A DNA stretch of 64,000 bases from contig CAJUPY010000012.1 in assembly GCA_910588035.1 (NCBI GenBank), positions 8,328 through 72,327 on the forward strand, given 5' to 3'. Below are positions 36,866 through 46,330 of the stretch, piece by piece (position 1 is the first letter of the stretch; each line of letters opens with the position of its first letter). Both the position numbers and the translations under genes were made by a program. Under the pieces are notes generated by a model. It ran no database searches, was not told the DNA's origin, and worked only from the letters and a program-made list of their open reading frames with translations. This DNA comes from an uncultured Muribaculaceae bacterium (GTDB taxonomy: Bacteria; Bacteroidota; Bacteroidia; Bacteroidales; Muribaculaceae).

Positions 36866-38395
36866 TTAGTGCTTGAAATGACGGAAACCGGTCATCACCA
36901 TTGCGATTCCGTTGGCGTCGCAATATTCGACAGTATCATTGTCACGGATCGATCCGCCCGGTTGTATGACAGCATCCACGCCGGCATTGTGGGCAATCTC
37001 GACACAGTCGGCAAACGGGAAGAAAGCATCTGACGCCATCACCGCGCCGTTGAGATCGAACCCGAACGAACGTGCTTTCTCGATTGCTTGTTTCAGAGCG
37101 TCGACACGCGAGGTCTGACCGACTCCGCTCGCCATGAGCTGACGGTTCTTTGCCAGAACAATCGCATTGCTCTTTGAGTGCTTGACGATTATATTGGCGA
37201 ACAGCAGGTCTTCAACACGCTTGGGGTCAACAGCAGCCTTGGTCACCTGTCGCAGATCTTCAGGGGTCTCACGTTTGGTGTCACGTTCCTGCATGAGCGC
37301 GCCGTTGAGAATCGAACGATACTGACAAGTGGTTTCCAACGGTTGTTTCTGAACGAGCACGATGCGGTTTTTCTTTGAGAACAGCACCCCGAGTGCTTCC
37401 TCGGTGTAGGAAGGTGCTATCACAACTTCAAAGAAAATTTTGTTGATCTGCTCTGCCGTCTCATAGTCGATCTCGCGGTTGGCTACCAACACACCGCCGA
37501 AAGCTGACACGGGGTCACAGGCAAGTGCATCGGTCCACGCCTCGAGAATCGTCGGGCGGGTTGCCACGCCACACGCGTTGTTATGTTTGAGAACGGCAAA
37601 TGTCGGCTCTTCAAACTCAGCGATCAACGACACTGCGGCATCGATGTCGAGAAGATTGTTGTAGGAAATCTCCTTACCGTGGAGTTTGTCAAACATGGCG
37701 TTGAAATCGCCGAAGAAGAATCCTTTCTGGTGGGGGTTCTCGCCATAGCGCATAACCATTTCACCGTCAACGGCAACTCTCATTGCCGAAGGCTGCTCAA
37801 AAGTCGAGTCGAAATAGTTGAAGATCGCCGAGTCATATTCAGAAGAAACCGCAAATGCTTCTTTGGCAAACCAGCGTCGCTGTTCAACGGTTGATTCAGC
37901 ACCCGACTCGACAAGCATGTCACGCAGTGCGTGATATTGCATCTTCGAGGCCACGATGACCACATCTTTGAAGTTTTTAGCGGCCGCGCGGATGAGCGAG
38001 ATTCCGCCTATATCGATTTTTTCTATGATATCGGCCTGGGAAGCACCCGACTTGACAGTCTCGACAAAGGGATAGAGGTCGACAATCACAAGATCGATTT
38101 CAGGAATCTCATATGTCGAGATCTGTTCACGGTCTCCTTCATTGTCGCGACGGTTGAGAATGCCGCCGAAAACTTTCGGGTGGAGTGTCTTGACTCTACC
38201 TCCGAGAATCGAGGGGTAGCCGGTCAGATCTTCTACCGCGTCACACTCGATGCCGAGCGATTCGATAAACGTGCGTGTACCGCCGGTAGAAAGGAATTTA
38301 ACACCCTGTTTGTGAAGCAACGAAATGATTTCGTCCAATCCATCTTTGTGGAAGACCGAAACAAGCGCGGTCTTGATTTTCTTTGTGTCTGACAT
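36866..38395 (-). CDS. purH: Bifunctional AICAR formyltransferase / IMP cyclohydrolase
   Basis: Catalyses the last two steps of IMP synthesis in the cytoplasm. The N-terminal MGS-like IMP cyclohydrolase domain (ALVSVFHKDGLDEIISLLHKQ, STGGTRTF, and LHPKVFGGIL) spans about residues 1-200; the AICAR transformylase domain follows with ISYNNLLDIDAA, the catalytic KHNNACGVA and SDAFFPFADCVEIAHNAG. Length 509 is normal. It is the first gene of the elongasome operon and has a perfect promoter upstream. Confidence 0.97.
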   Translation of the reverse strand: MSDTKKIKTALVSVFHKDGLDEIISLLHKQGVKFLSTGGTRTFIESLGIECDAVEDLTGYPSILGGRVKTLHPKVFGGILNRRDNEGDREQISTYEIPEIDLVIVDLYPFVETVKSGASQADIIEKIDIGGISLIRAAAKNFKDVVIVASKMQYHALRDMLVESGAESTVEQRRWFAKEAFAVSSEYDSAIFNYFDSTFEQPSAMRVAVDGEMVMRYGENPHQKGFFFGDFNAMFDKLHGKEISYNNLLDIDAAVSLIAEFEEPTFAVLKHNNACGVATRPTILEAWTDALACDPVSAFGGVLVANREIDYETAEQINKIFFEVVIAPSYTEEALGVLFSKKNRIVLVQKQPLETTCQYRSILNGALMQERDTKRETPEDLRQVTKAAVDPKRVEDLLFANIIVKHSKSNAIVLAKNRQLMASGVGQTSRVDALKQAIEKARSFGFDLNGAVMASDAFFPFADCVEIAHNAGVDAVIQPGGSIRDNDTVEYCDANGIAMVMTGFRHFKH

Positions 38396-38427
38396 TCTCT
38401 ATTTTGCTTTTATTCCGTTTTAGAGTG

Positions 38428-38458
38428 CAAAATTACGCAAATTCCATCACTCCACAAA
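38428..38458 (-). promoter_or_regulatory. purH-mre operon promoter
   Basis: TTTG (38455-38458), 19 bases, TAATTTTG (38428-38435) on the minus strand, about 33 bases before ATG 38395. No other strong promoter is visible within the following operon. Confidence 0.75.
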
Positions 38459-38515
38459 GAAAAAAGTGTCAATTAGAGTTAGACAGACAGGAATTTATCA
38501 TCATGACGGATTTGA

Positions 38516-39016
38516 TCAGATCGCCTCTTTGACCTTAGTCACCCAACCGCGCAACCTGAGGTCGGTGGCTTCGGGGTGGTTCACCTCGTCGAGAAGCAGG
38601 CCGACGGTCATTCCGCCCAGATCGGCCGATGTGTGGTGAAATTCATATCCGACTGTGTCGTAAGGTGCGATGAAATCAGCTCCAGATTCACGCAATGCGT
38701 CATAGATGATGCCTACACCGTTGCAAAAAGTGTCGGTCATAGTCTCGTCGCCACAGCCAAACAGGGCTATTTTTTTCTTACTCAGGTCCATAACCTCGAG
38801 GCCTTTGAGAAAATCTATCCAATCGACCTGGACATCGCCGTTGCCCCATGTGCTGGTTCCGAAGACAAGCACATCGTAGGGCTGCACAGATGAAGGTGCC
38901 GCCTCGGCCACATTGTGGATATCTTCCTCGGGAACATCGAGCTGTTTTGCTATCTTGTGTGCGATCGTGGCTGTTGTGCCAGTCGACGAACCGTAAAAAA
39001 TGCCTATATTTCTCAT
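38516..39016 (-). CDS. fldA: Flavodoxin
   Basis: FMN-binding electron carrier of the long-chain type (166 residues). The phosphate-binding loop YGSSTGTT is at residues 7-14 from ATG 39016 (MRNIGIFYGSSTG), with the flavin-contact stretches FGTSTWGNGDVQVDW and LFGCGDETMTDTFCNGVGI. The frame is open to 39079, but the earlier residues (MTGTNGGVRVLFLY) are not part of a flavodoxin. No TAnnTTTG box is evident in the 130-base gap upstream, which contains only the terminator of the T9SS protein gene. Confidence 0.93.
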   Translation of the reverse strand: MRNIGIFYGSSTGTTATIAHKIAKQLDVPEEDIHNVAEAAPSSVQPYDVLVFGTSTWGNGDVQVDWIDFLKGLEVMDLSKKKIALFGCGDETMTDTFCNGVGIIYDALRESGADFIAPYDTVGYEFHHTSADLGGMTVGLLLDEVNHPEATDLRLRGWVTKVKEAI

Positions 39017-39084
39017 AATGCAGTTATTGTGATTAAGATATAGAAATAACACCCGAACACCCCCGTTGGTTCCCGTCAAAAAGA

Positions 39085-39118
39085 AGAGGGTGCGCCAAAC
39101 TTCATTGTCTGCGCACCC
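39085..39118 (-). terminator. Terminator after the T9SS protein gene
   Basis: Arms 39088-39095 and 39111-39118 (GGGTGCGC / GCGCACCC) with a 15-base loop, 31 bases after the stop; on the minus strand followed by TCTTCTTTTT. Confidence 0.7.
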
Positions 39119-39149
39119 ACTTCAGATTTTCTTATCGGCTGTTACCGGC

Positions 39150-42100
39150 TCAACGTTTGATCAGTTTGATTGCCGGAAGTTTGTTGACCTTGAGGTAGTA
39201 GACACCGGGAGCGAGATTATCGACATCGACAGTCATGGTCGTTGTGTCACCACCCTTGACAGAGCGCACCTCACCACCGCCAAGCGAATAGATCGAGATC
39301 GAATCGATCACATCGGCAGCCTCGACATTGACGACACTCGTCGCCGGGTTGGGGTAGACAGACAGTCTGACATTACCGTCACCGTCAATCACCTCGACAC
39401 CAGTCGTACCGGTTCTGACAGTCGCCTTACCCTCGGTTACAGTTCTGTGGGGAGTCGGATCGGCATAGACCGGTTTCACAAAGAAGTCCCAGGTCGACGG
39501 GTCCTCACCCGGGTTAACTTTTGGATACCAGGTGATCACCGATTTCTTGCCACCCTCACCGGCAGCGTCAGGCGTTGTGTAGTCCTTGTCATTGTCGAAA
39601 TCATATGTTCCGGGAATGCGGTCGGTCGGTTTGTCATCGCTTCCGGGTGTTCCGCCGCTGACAACATAGAATCCGTTCTCGTCTTCACCGACAGTTATTT
39701 TCTGAGGACCCTTGCCGTCTTTCTTGTCGACCCAGATCTCATAGTAGCTGACAGGATTCTCATTGTCGTTGTTATTATGGTCAAAATCGATATCGACACG
39801 ATATTTTCCGTCAACGTCGGTTCCCTCCTTGCCTTTCCAGACATCGGCTGTCACGGTCGGATCCTCAACCTCGAGAGTGACCTCGCTCTTGCTGGTCGCA
39901 GGTGTGGTCTTGACAATCTTGTCGGGGTCGGTCGACGGGGCGATGTCAGCTGTAATCGTAGCATTGTACTCACCAAGTTCCTCGATCTCGAATGGAATCT
40001 CAAATTCAGGCACATAGTCACCTTCTTTATATTGTCCGTCGGGATTATCGATCACCTTGAAACCGTTGGTCACCGTTCCGTCGGGATTCTTGACCGTGTA
40101 GCTGAAACCAAGTTCGCCTTTCTCATTTGTCGTGAGACGTGAGTCGGCATGAATCTCATATTTCTTGCCGCTATGGGAGACGAGTTCGACATTATAGCCC
40201 ATCACCTTGTAATCACCCTTGTCGCCTGAGTCAAAATCGACCGGCTTCCAAGACATTGTGCCCTTGAACTCAGTGATGTCGATGTTGCGTTTACCCTCTT
40301 CGTCGGTAGCATAGACCTTGAATGAGTTGAGGGTGATAGCCGGAACCGGAAGCTCAATCTGGGGAACCAGCTCATATTTCGCTACACGACGGTTAGGCAC
40401 ATACTGATAGATGTAGATGTGGTTTCCATCAGCTTCCTCGACCACCGAAGCGTAAAGGAAGTTTGAGTTTGAGTTGGCAGCCTCGGCGGCTATAGCCGCC
40501 TCACGCTGGGTGAATGTAGCGGTCGGAATCAGGTTGGTGAAATCAAACATGTCGGAATTGGTGTCGAGCACCGGCACATTTTCGTAACCTTGACGACGCG
40601 AGGCCCGGTTGACCGTGAACGAACCCATGGCGACAGAGTAGCTCGAAACGCCGGTGATCAGGAACAAGTCGCTGCAGCTGACACCGTTGGCGTGCGTTCC
40701 GCGGAAGAAGACGGTGCAACCGCCGGCCTGGTTAGACTGGCCTTCACGAAGAATCAGCTGGTCATCCCACGGCTGCTTGCCGGGTTGCGCTGTTCCGTGG
40801 ATGTTGGAGATGCGGAAATAACCGCCTGAACGAATCTGATGAATGAACACGTTGTTCTTGACATCGCCGTCGCGGAAGAATGCGGTGTTCTCCGTTCCGT
40901 TGCCGATCTCGATCGGTTTTGCACCGGGAACATCAAGGTTGGGATACTCGGCATCCACCTCATGACGGTCCATCTTTATGATTTTGCCGTTCTGCACATT
41001 GGCGCAATAGGCCGAACGACCCTGGCCGGGAGCGAAAACGATGTGACAGACTTCATCTGACATCAGATTTCCTTTCACGCTGAAGAAGTCGACACGTCCG
41101 CGCTGACCGTCCGTACCGTTTTTATCGACGTATGCATCATCAAAGAAACGGTTTCCGGCACCTCCGGCACTCGCGTCAAAGACAATTTCTTTCCAAGTCG
41201 CATCTTTTGCTTTTGAGCCTTTGGGAATGATCCATGCCTTGTGGAGCGGAGCATAGAACGCGTTACCGGTTCTGACAAGGAGGTTGCCGGCGTCATCTAC
41301 AGCTACGGCGACAGCCTGATCTACAGTAGGAAGTTTCACAACATATTCACCGAACTTCGCCGGATCGGTCAATGCCGTCTTGGTATCTCTGACGCGACGA
41401 ATGCACGCATTGTTCTTGTCGAGGAAATACCAGAAGCCTTTGCCGTCGACAATCGCATGGGCAGCCTGACGCCAGTTGTCTGTATGTCCGGCTGTCGTGT
41501 TCTCGATATATTGGGTGTTGGGATTATTTTCGTCACCAACCCACTTTCCGGCAGGATAAGACAAATGGGCTTTCGCCTGACCAATTCTGAAGTTATAGAT
41601 CTCGCGGATATCATATTTGATTCTCGAGTGGTCGCGCGGATCGATCGGAGTCACAATCGGCTCAGATTTGCGTGTGATCGTCCCGCTTGTCACATTGCCT
41701 TCGGCATCTTCAGTAAATTCATAGACCGCCTCGACAACATAGCTGTGTTGTCCGGGGGCGACGTTCGGATCAAGATAAGACGTGAACGTGATCTTCTGTT
41801 TCAGGAGCGCACCGTCGCGATAGATGTTGTAGTATTGCACACGAGAAGGCGTGTTTTCGGGAGTGTTCCAAACGAGCTCATACTGACAGTAGCCCGAGTG
41901 GCGGCGTCCGCTGAGATTGGCCGGAGCCTTGTATTCTTTCGGAATGGGAAGTCCGGCAGCCGTATAATCACATACAATATTTTCCGTAGGAGAGAAACTT
42001 CCGGTTGTTGAGTAAACGATGCGGTAATTGCCTTCCTTACCCTCTTCCGGCAACTGACCGCGCAAAGTGGTCGTGGCACCGGTAGCAATCTGAGTCCAGC

Positions 42101-43205
42101 TGTTGCCGTTCTTCTGATAGAGTGCATAAGAAGTAGCTCCGGTAACCGGAAGGACGGTGAAGTCAGCGATCGGGTAACCGTCACTGTCGTTTCCGGTCTT
42201 CATGTTGTCTTTTGCCCAGATGTATTTGCGGGCGCCTTTCGAACTGAAAAGATAGACTGCGACAAACCCGTCTTCTTCGACAATGTTTGTTCTAAGCTGA
42301 TAGAAGTTGCCTAAAGTAGCACCGATGTGCAGATCATAGCTTTTATCGCCTGCTGTCAGCCTGACAATCTCGTCAGTTGATGAAATCGCTCCTGCTGCAT
42401 CGGTGGCAGTTGTCGTCGGTGCTGCGGTGAAAAGCACACCACCGACATATTTGCGGGTCATTCCGATGATTGATTTCGCTGTCGATGAAATAGAGCTTTT
42501 TGAAGTTATCGCTCCGGCGGCATCATCAATGTTAACTTCATAGGAAGCGTTTGTCAATCGTCCGTTGGCATAAATAGCCTCGGTGTCGGAATAGGGATAG
42601 AAATACGACACAGACTGGTTTGCCCAAGGCAATGTATATTTCTTAACAGCGGTCTGTTTCTGATTCTTGATCGTGACCCTGTAGATTTCCTTAAGCCCGT
42701 TGGGCGTAAACCAGACATAACCTGTTCCGTTCAAAATATCACCGGTGACAGTCAGGTTGTCACTACGCCCGTCGGCGACACCTGTCAGAGTGATATCAAC
42801 CAACGCTTTAACATTGGTAGCACCTGCGGGTATCACCATAAGCCCGGTGTGTTTTGCCGTGCCAAGGGAGCCTTTCTCAAACACAACGTTACCCGCGTCA
42901 TCGACTGCGACGACACCGATTGCATTTGAAGGCAAAGTAAATGAGTTCCATGTTTTGGGAGCTCCCTGGTTAAGTTTGGTGTTATCACCGAGAGTCAGAC
43001 GATAGACCGTTGTGCTCGATTTCTTTGGCACATAGATCGAATGTCCCGATCCGGCAGCCCAACGGTTGTCTGCGTTGGTGATTGTTCCTAAATCAGCAGC
43101 CGTTCGCGTCGGCACCTGGTAAAGCCGCCACTCATCTTGAGCATAGACGTTCAGAGCGGATATAATAACCGCTATGGACAGAGCGTATTTTAAAACAAAT
43201 TTCAT
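39150..43205 (-). CDS. Large secreted protein with T9SS C-terminal sorting domain
   Basis: A 1351-residue protein with a signal peptide (MKFVLKYALSIAVIISALNVYA) and a type A Por-secretion C-terminal domain (about 1280-1351: LSVYPNPATSVVNVE, ISIYSLGG, LAPGVYYLKVN), so it is predicted to cross the outer membrane by the type IX system and be anchored on the surface or released. The first 430 residues and the region at about 540-980 look like beta-propeller or repeated beta-domains with many VAVDDAGN-type turns. A fibronectin III-like module lies at about 435-530 (YNIYRDGALLKQ) and an Asp-rich section at about 1130-1230. I see no enzymatic motif; adhesion or glycan binding is a guess. It is monocistronic with a long leader. 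Confidence 0.85.
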   Translation of the reverse strand: MKFVLKYALSIAVIISALNVYAQDEWRLYQVPTRTAADLGTITNADNRWAAGSGHSIYVPKKSSTTVYRLTLGDNTKLNQGAPKTWNSFTLPSNAIGVVAVDDAGNVVFEKGSLGTAKHTGLMVIPAGATNVKALVDITLTGVADGRSDNLTVTGDILNGTGYVWFTPNGLKEIYRVTIKNQKQTAVKKYTLPWANQSVSYFYPYSDTEAIYANGRLTNASYEVNIDDAAGAITSKSSISSTAKSIIGMTRKYVGGVLFTAAPTTTATDAAGAISSTDEIVRLTAGDKSYDLHIGATLGNFYQLRTNIVEEDGFVAVYLFSSKGARKYIWAKDNMKTGNDSDGYPIADFTVLPVTGATSYALYQKNGNSWTQIATGATTTLRGQLPEEGKEGNYRIVYSTTGSFSPTENIVCDYTAAGLPIPKEYKAPANLSGRRHSGYCQYELVWNTPENTPSRVQYYNIYRDGALLKQKITFTSYLDPNVAPGQHSYVVEAVYEFTEDAEGNVTSGTITRKSEPIVTPIDPRDHSRIKYDIREIYNFRIGQAKAHLSYPAGKWVGDENNPNTQYIENTTAGHTDNWRQAAHAIVDGKGFWYFLDKNNACIRRVRDTKTALTDPAKFGEYVVKLPTVDQAVAVAVDDAGNLLVRTGNAFYAPLHKAWIIPKGSKAKDATWKEIVFDASAGGAGNRFFDDAYVDKNGTDGQRGRVDFFSVKGNLMSDEVCHIVFAPGQGRSAYCANVQNGKIIKMDRHEVDAEYPNLDVPGAKPIEIGNGTENTAFFRDGDVKNNVFIHQIRSGGYFRISNIHGTAQPGKQPWDDQLILREGQSNQAGGCTVFFRGTHANGVSCSDLFLITGVSSYSVAMGSFTVNRASRRQGYENVPVLDTNSDMFDFTNLIPTATFTQREAAIAAEAANSNSNFLYASVVEEADGNHIYIYQYVPNRRVAKYELVPQIELPVPAITLNSFKVYATDEEGKRNIDITEFKGTMSWKPVDFDSGDKGDYKVMGYNVELVSHSGKKYEIHADSRLTTNEKGELGFSYTVKNPDGTVTNGFKVIDNPDGQYKEGDYVPEFEIPFEIEELGEYNATITADIAPSTDPDKIVKTTPATSKSEVTLEVEDPTVTADVWKGKEGTDVDGKYRVDIDFDHNNNDNENPVSYYEIWVDKKDGKGPQKITVGEDENGFYVVSGGTPGSDDKPTDRIPGTYDFDNDKDYTTPDAAGEGGKKSVITWYPKVNPGEDPSTWDFFVKPVYADPTPHRTVTEGKATVRTGTTGVEVIDGDGNVRLSVYPNPATSVVNVEAADVIDSISIYSLGGGEVRSVKGGDTTTMTVDVDNLAPGVYYLKVNKLPAIKLIKR

Positions 43206-43419
43206 AGTTAGTAAGAAATAGTTTTCGTTATTAATTGGTTTATTTCATTTTAATTTATGGTAGCCGGAAAGCACTTTTGTCAGTAAGTAATTTTCGGTTG
43301 AGAAGCTGTAAGCGGGCATCTCAGAGGTTAGTTAAGGCATGGGAGGAAAACTATGGAAAGAAATCAACTGTCAGCAATTAACTTTGAGAACTAAAGCTAA
43401 CCGACGCAAATGTGTGTTG

Positions 43420-43453
43420 CAAATGTAATCGATTGCTACTAAATGCAAAGTTA
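43420..43453 (-). promoter_or_regulatory. Two overlapping candidate promoters and long leader of the T9SS protein gene
   Basis: In the 320-base gap 43206-43525 there is no ORF of note. Two TAnnTTTG boxes lie on the minus strand: TAACTTTG at 43446-43453 and TACATTTG at 43420-43427; the CTTTG of the first sits 18 bases upstream of the second and could serve as its -33 element. Either implies an untranslated leader of more than 200 bases before ATG 43205, unusually long for this window. Confidence 0.5.
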
Positions 43454-43525
43454 CTTAAAAAAACGCGCGAGCGTAATTAATCACTACTAATTTTATGAAT
43501 TATTAACATATTTTAATCTCATCGG

Positions 43526-44542
43526 CTAATTTTTCATCAAATTTCTTTTCATAGACAAGTAGACAGTCGACAGTGTAACGATCACAATGATCGCGTATGT
43601 CCACTTCAACCTGCCGGGCATGATAAACCACCCGCAATTGACGACAAACTGCACAGCGGCATACCCGACAGAGACTTTCAGATGAGACACACACCGATTG
43701 TTGACCAGCAATTGATAGAGGTGAAGGCGGTGAGGCTTCAGAATATTATCACCTCTGAACAGACGTTGTAAAATGGTGAACACGACATCTACACCATAGA
43801 CAACCAGAAAAACGATTATCGAGGCATCGGCAGTAAGGATTATGTAGCTCACCGTCAACCACACAATGAAAAATCCCAACACGATTGATCCGACATCACC
43901 GGCAAAACAGATTGCCTTGTGACGGAAATTGAAAACCGCGAATACGAAAACTGCCACAAGCTCCGACACGATCAGTAATTCGGGCACTTCCGCTCCCCAC
44001 CGCCACTGACACTGATGATACAGAAGCAGCATGGTCGCAAGAGTCACGACCGAATAGGCGGCAAGCATACCGTTCACGCCGTCCATGAAGTTAAACCCGT
44101 TTATGAATCCGACACCACACAGCAAGATCAACAGATAGATGTCGTAGTGGCCGGCCACAGCGACATCGCTGAAGACATATGCCACCACAACTATCTGGAC
44201 AACAAGACGGAACACAGGTGACAGGTCGCATAAATCATCATACATGCTGACAGCGAACAGAACCGCCGCTCCCGCCAGCATCGGCATATAGCCGCGAAAG
44301 CCCATGGTTTCGTCAAGATGAAAAGCAGTCATGACAAGTGCGGCGACAAAGAAGATGAACCCACCCCCGGTTTCTGTCGCAGCATTGTGAGATGACCGCG
44401 ACGTGACATCGGCCTGTAGTCTCAACCGTCGTGCGACAGGCAGGAATACAGACTCCAGAGCAAACAGAAGCAATAGAAGTATGAGTATCTCAGTGGTCAT
44501 TTCATAATATTTTATAAGGGCGTTGACAAGCACTTCGTGCAT
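43526..44542 (-). CDS. WecA/MraY-like polyprenyl-phosphate sugar-1-phosphate transferase
   Basis: Polytopic transferase that moves a HexNAc-1-phosphate (in WecA, GlcNAc-1-P) from a UDP-sugar to undecaprenyl phosphate, initiating a lipid-linked glycan. Family motifs are visible: the Asp pair MYDDLCDL (Asp102-Asp103), NGFNFMDGVNGM, the Mg/nucleotide loop FAGDVGSIVLGF and the cytoplasmic HRLHLYQLLVN loop. About ten membrane segments. The start is ATG 44542 (GAGAG lies just upstream); ATG 44500 (MTTEILILLLLL) is an alternative closer to the usual N-terminus. It is the last gene of the higher-GC polysaccharide operon. Confidence 0.85.
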   Translation of the reverse strand: MHEVLVNALIKYYEMTTEILILLLLLFALESVFLPVARRLRLQADVTSRSSHNAATETGGGFIFFVAALVMTAFHLDETMGFRGYMPMLAGAAVLFAVSMYDDLCDLSPVFRLVVQIVVVAYVFSDVAVAGHYDIYLLILLCGVGFINGFNFMDGVNGMLAAYSVVTLATMLLLYHQCQWRWGAEVPELLIVSELVAVFVFAVFNFRHKAICFAGDVGSIVLGFFIVWLTVSYIILTADASIIVFLVVYGVDVVFTILQRLFRGDNILKPHRLHLYQLLVNNRCVSHLKVSVGYAAVQFVVNCGWFIMPGRLKWTYAIIVIVTLSTVYLSMKRNLMKN

Positions 44543-44551
44543 CGGGTGCTC

Positions 44552-45217
44552 TCATGGCATATCTTGCTGAATTCTGTAACCATCGAATGAAAGGAGGCTA
44601 CACAAACGGTCTACTGAAATTTGAGGCCGGTAATTCTCCGGAAACAGTTCGGGAGGGTTATGGTGAATATTGCGTTCATCGGGGCCTATCATGACAGTCA
44701 GCCAACCGAGCCGGTTAGGCACCACGAAATCTTTGGCCGGATTGTCGCCGACATAAACATAGCGGTGACCGGGCCAACGATCCATTATCTGCCTGAATGC
44801 CACCCCCGACAATTTTCCGGAACCGACTTCCTCGCTGATCAGAATCATGTCGACCAGAGGAGTCAGACGGAGCGTGTCGATCTTGGCCCTCTGCCGACGG
44901 CCCCAACCGTCGGTGACAACCGCTATCTTAGCTCCACGGTCACGCAACGCCTCCAGCAGCTGACGCGCACCTTCGGTGTCGTCAAGCCCCACCTCTCCAC
45001 TGCGATAAAGCTCGACAGCACGATCGCGCTCATCCTCGCCGGCGAGGGTCTCGAAAGCATCATAGGGCCGTCCCACCTTTTTCAATGAATCATATAGACA
45101 CTCATCGCCACCGGCGACGGCGCGAAATGTCGAGTCAACATAATCGGCCTCTTTATAGAGCGTGTCGTCGAGGTCGAAAACGATGACCGTATCAACGAGT
45201 GGCGACCGCATCTTCAA
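44552..45217 (-). CDS. HAD family hydrolase
   Basis: Haloacid-dehalogenase superfamily phosphatase: motif I DLDDTLY (Asp15 nucleophile, Asp17), motif II VVTDGWG, and motif III/IV YVGDNPAKDF, with a small helical cap between motif I and II. Size 221 residues. In this setting it may dephosphorylate a sugar or polyprenyl intermediate; the substrate is unknown. Its start overlaps the end of the aminotransferase gene by 26 bases; ATG 45211 is an alternative two codons later. Confidence 0.85.
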   Translation of the reverse strand: MKMRSPLVDTVIVFDLDDTLYKEADYVDSTFRAVAGGDECLYDSLKKVGRPYDAFETLAGEDERDRAVELYRSGEVGLDDTEGARQLLEALRDRGAKIAVVTDGWGRRQRAKIDTLRLTPLVDMILISEEVGSGKLSGVAFRQIMDRWPGHRYVYVGDNPAKDFVVPNRLGWLTVMIGPDERNIHHNPPELFPENYRPQISVDRLCSLLSFDGYRIQQDMP

Positions 45218-46328
45218 TAGCCTTGATCACACGGGCTATGTCGCTGTCGGTAAGACTCGATCCGCTCGGCAGACAAAGTCCGCGGCCAAACAGCCGTTCA
45301 GAAACTCCGTTGCCATAGAACGGAGCATCGGCATAGACCGGCATCATGTGCATCGGTCTCCATAGCAGACGTGTCTCGATGTTTTGCCCTGCAAGGGCGA
45401 CACGAACGTCATCGGGATTGACCGACTCATCAAACAAAACGGTTGTAAGCCAGAAATTAGAGTCGAACTCAGGCGACGGATTCTCTATCACGGTCACCAC
45501 CCTGCTGCCGGCAAACGCACGGCTGTAGAGGTTATGGATCTCACGGCGCCGCTGAAGGTGTTCGTCGAGGACTTCCATTTGTCCGCATCCAATGGCCGCC
45601 GAGACATTGCTCAGACGGTAATTGTAGCCTATGACCTCATGATAGTAGTACGGACGGTTCTCGCGTGCCTGGGTCGCATAAAACAGCACTCTTCTGGCGG
45701 CTTCGGGAGTCGGACACACCAATGCACCTCCACCCGAGGTAGTGATTATCTTGTTGCCGTTGAACGACAGCACACCATAGCTGCCGAACGTGCCGCAACA
45801 CTGTCCCTTGAACGTCGATCCGAGAGCCTCGGCACTGTCTTCGATGACAGGAATTTCATATCGGGCGGCAATCTCCATTATACGGTCGATCTTCGCCGGC
45901 ATGCCATAGAGATAGACCGGAATGATCGCCTTTGGATAGCGTCCGGTCACACGGTGGCGGTCAATGATTGCCTGCTCGAGCAGGTCGGGGTCGATGTTCC
46001 AGGTCTCAGGCTCGCTGTCGACAAACACCGGAGTCGCCCCGACATATCTGATCGGGTTACAGCTCGCGGCAAATGTGAACGACTGGCAGATGACCTCATC
46101 ACCCGGGCCTACACCAAGCATGACCAGAGCCAGGTGTATGGCAGACGTTCCCGATGAGAGTGCCACGATGTTTCCATGGCCGAGACGCGCGGCGAGACGG
46201 CGTTCAAACTCGTCGACGGCAGGTCCGAGGGGAACGACCCAATTACCGGCAAATGCCTCGGCGACATACTTCTGCTCGGAACCACCCATGTGGGCGAGCG
46301 ACAACAGGATTCTACTGTTCATTTCCAT
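45192..46328 (-). CDS. DegT/DnrJ/EryC1/StrS family PLP aminotransferase
   Basis: Sugar aminotransferase that converts a nucleotide-linked 4-keto sugar to an amino sugar. From ATG 46328 (MEMNSRILLS) the product has 378 residues with SSGTSAIHLAL, the PLP-ring Asp164 (VIEDSAEALG) and the Schiff-base Lys193 (FNGNKIITTSGGG). The frame extends 65 codons upstream without similarity to the family and runs through the sugar transferase gene, so that part is rejected. It lies directly after a PglC-like transferase, the arrangement of pglE-pglC or wcfR-wcfS in other polysaccharide loci, which suggests it supplies the amino sugar that enzyme transfers. Confidence 0.9.
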   Translation of the reverse strand: MEMNSRILLSLAHMGGSEQKYVAEAFAGNWVVPLGPAVDEFERRLAARLGHGNIVALSSGTSAIHLALVMLGVGPGDEVICQSFTFAASCNPIRYVGATPVFVDSEPETWNIDPDLLEQAIIDRHRVTGRYPKAIIPVYLYGMPAKIDRIMEIAARYEIPVIEDSAEALGSTFKGQCCGTFGSYGVLSFNGNKIITTSGGGALVCPTPEAARRVLFYATQARENRPYYYHEVIGYNYRLSNVSAAIGCGQMEVLDEHLQRRREIHNLYSRAFAGSRVVTVIENPSPEFDSNFWLTTVLFDESVNPDDVRVALAGQNIETRLLWRPMHMMPVYADAPFYGNGVSERLFGRGLCLPSGSSLTDSDIARVIKAIEDAVATR

Positions 46329-46330
46329 AT

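Noticed and set aside
39066..40142. A 358-codon plus-strand ORF
   Set aside because: It runs antisense to the end of the T9SS-secreted protein, crosses its terminator and has no recognisable domain or promoter.
41241..42011. A 256-codon plus-strand ORF
   Set aside because: Antisense to the large T9SS protein; low-complexity composition and no promoter.
43379..43386. TAACTTTG on the plus strand in the leader of the T9SS protein gene
   Set aside because: It would transcribe toward the end of a minus-strand gene with nothing to express; taken as a chance match, although a small antisense RNA cannot be excluded.
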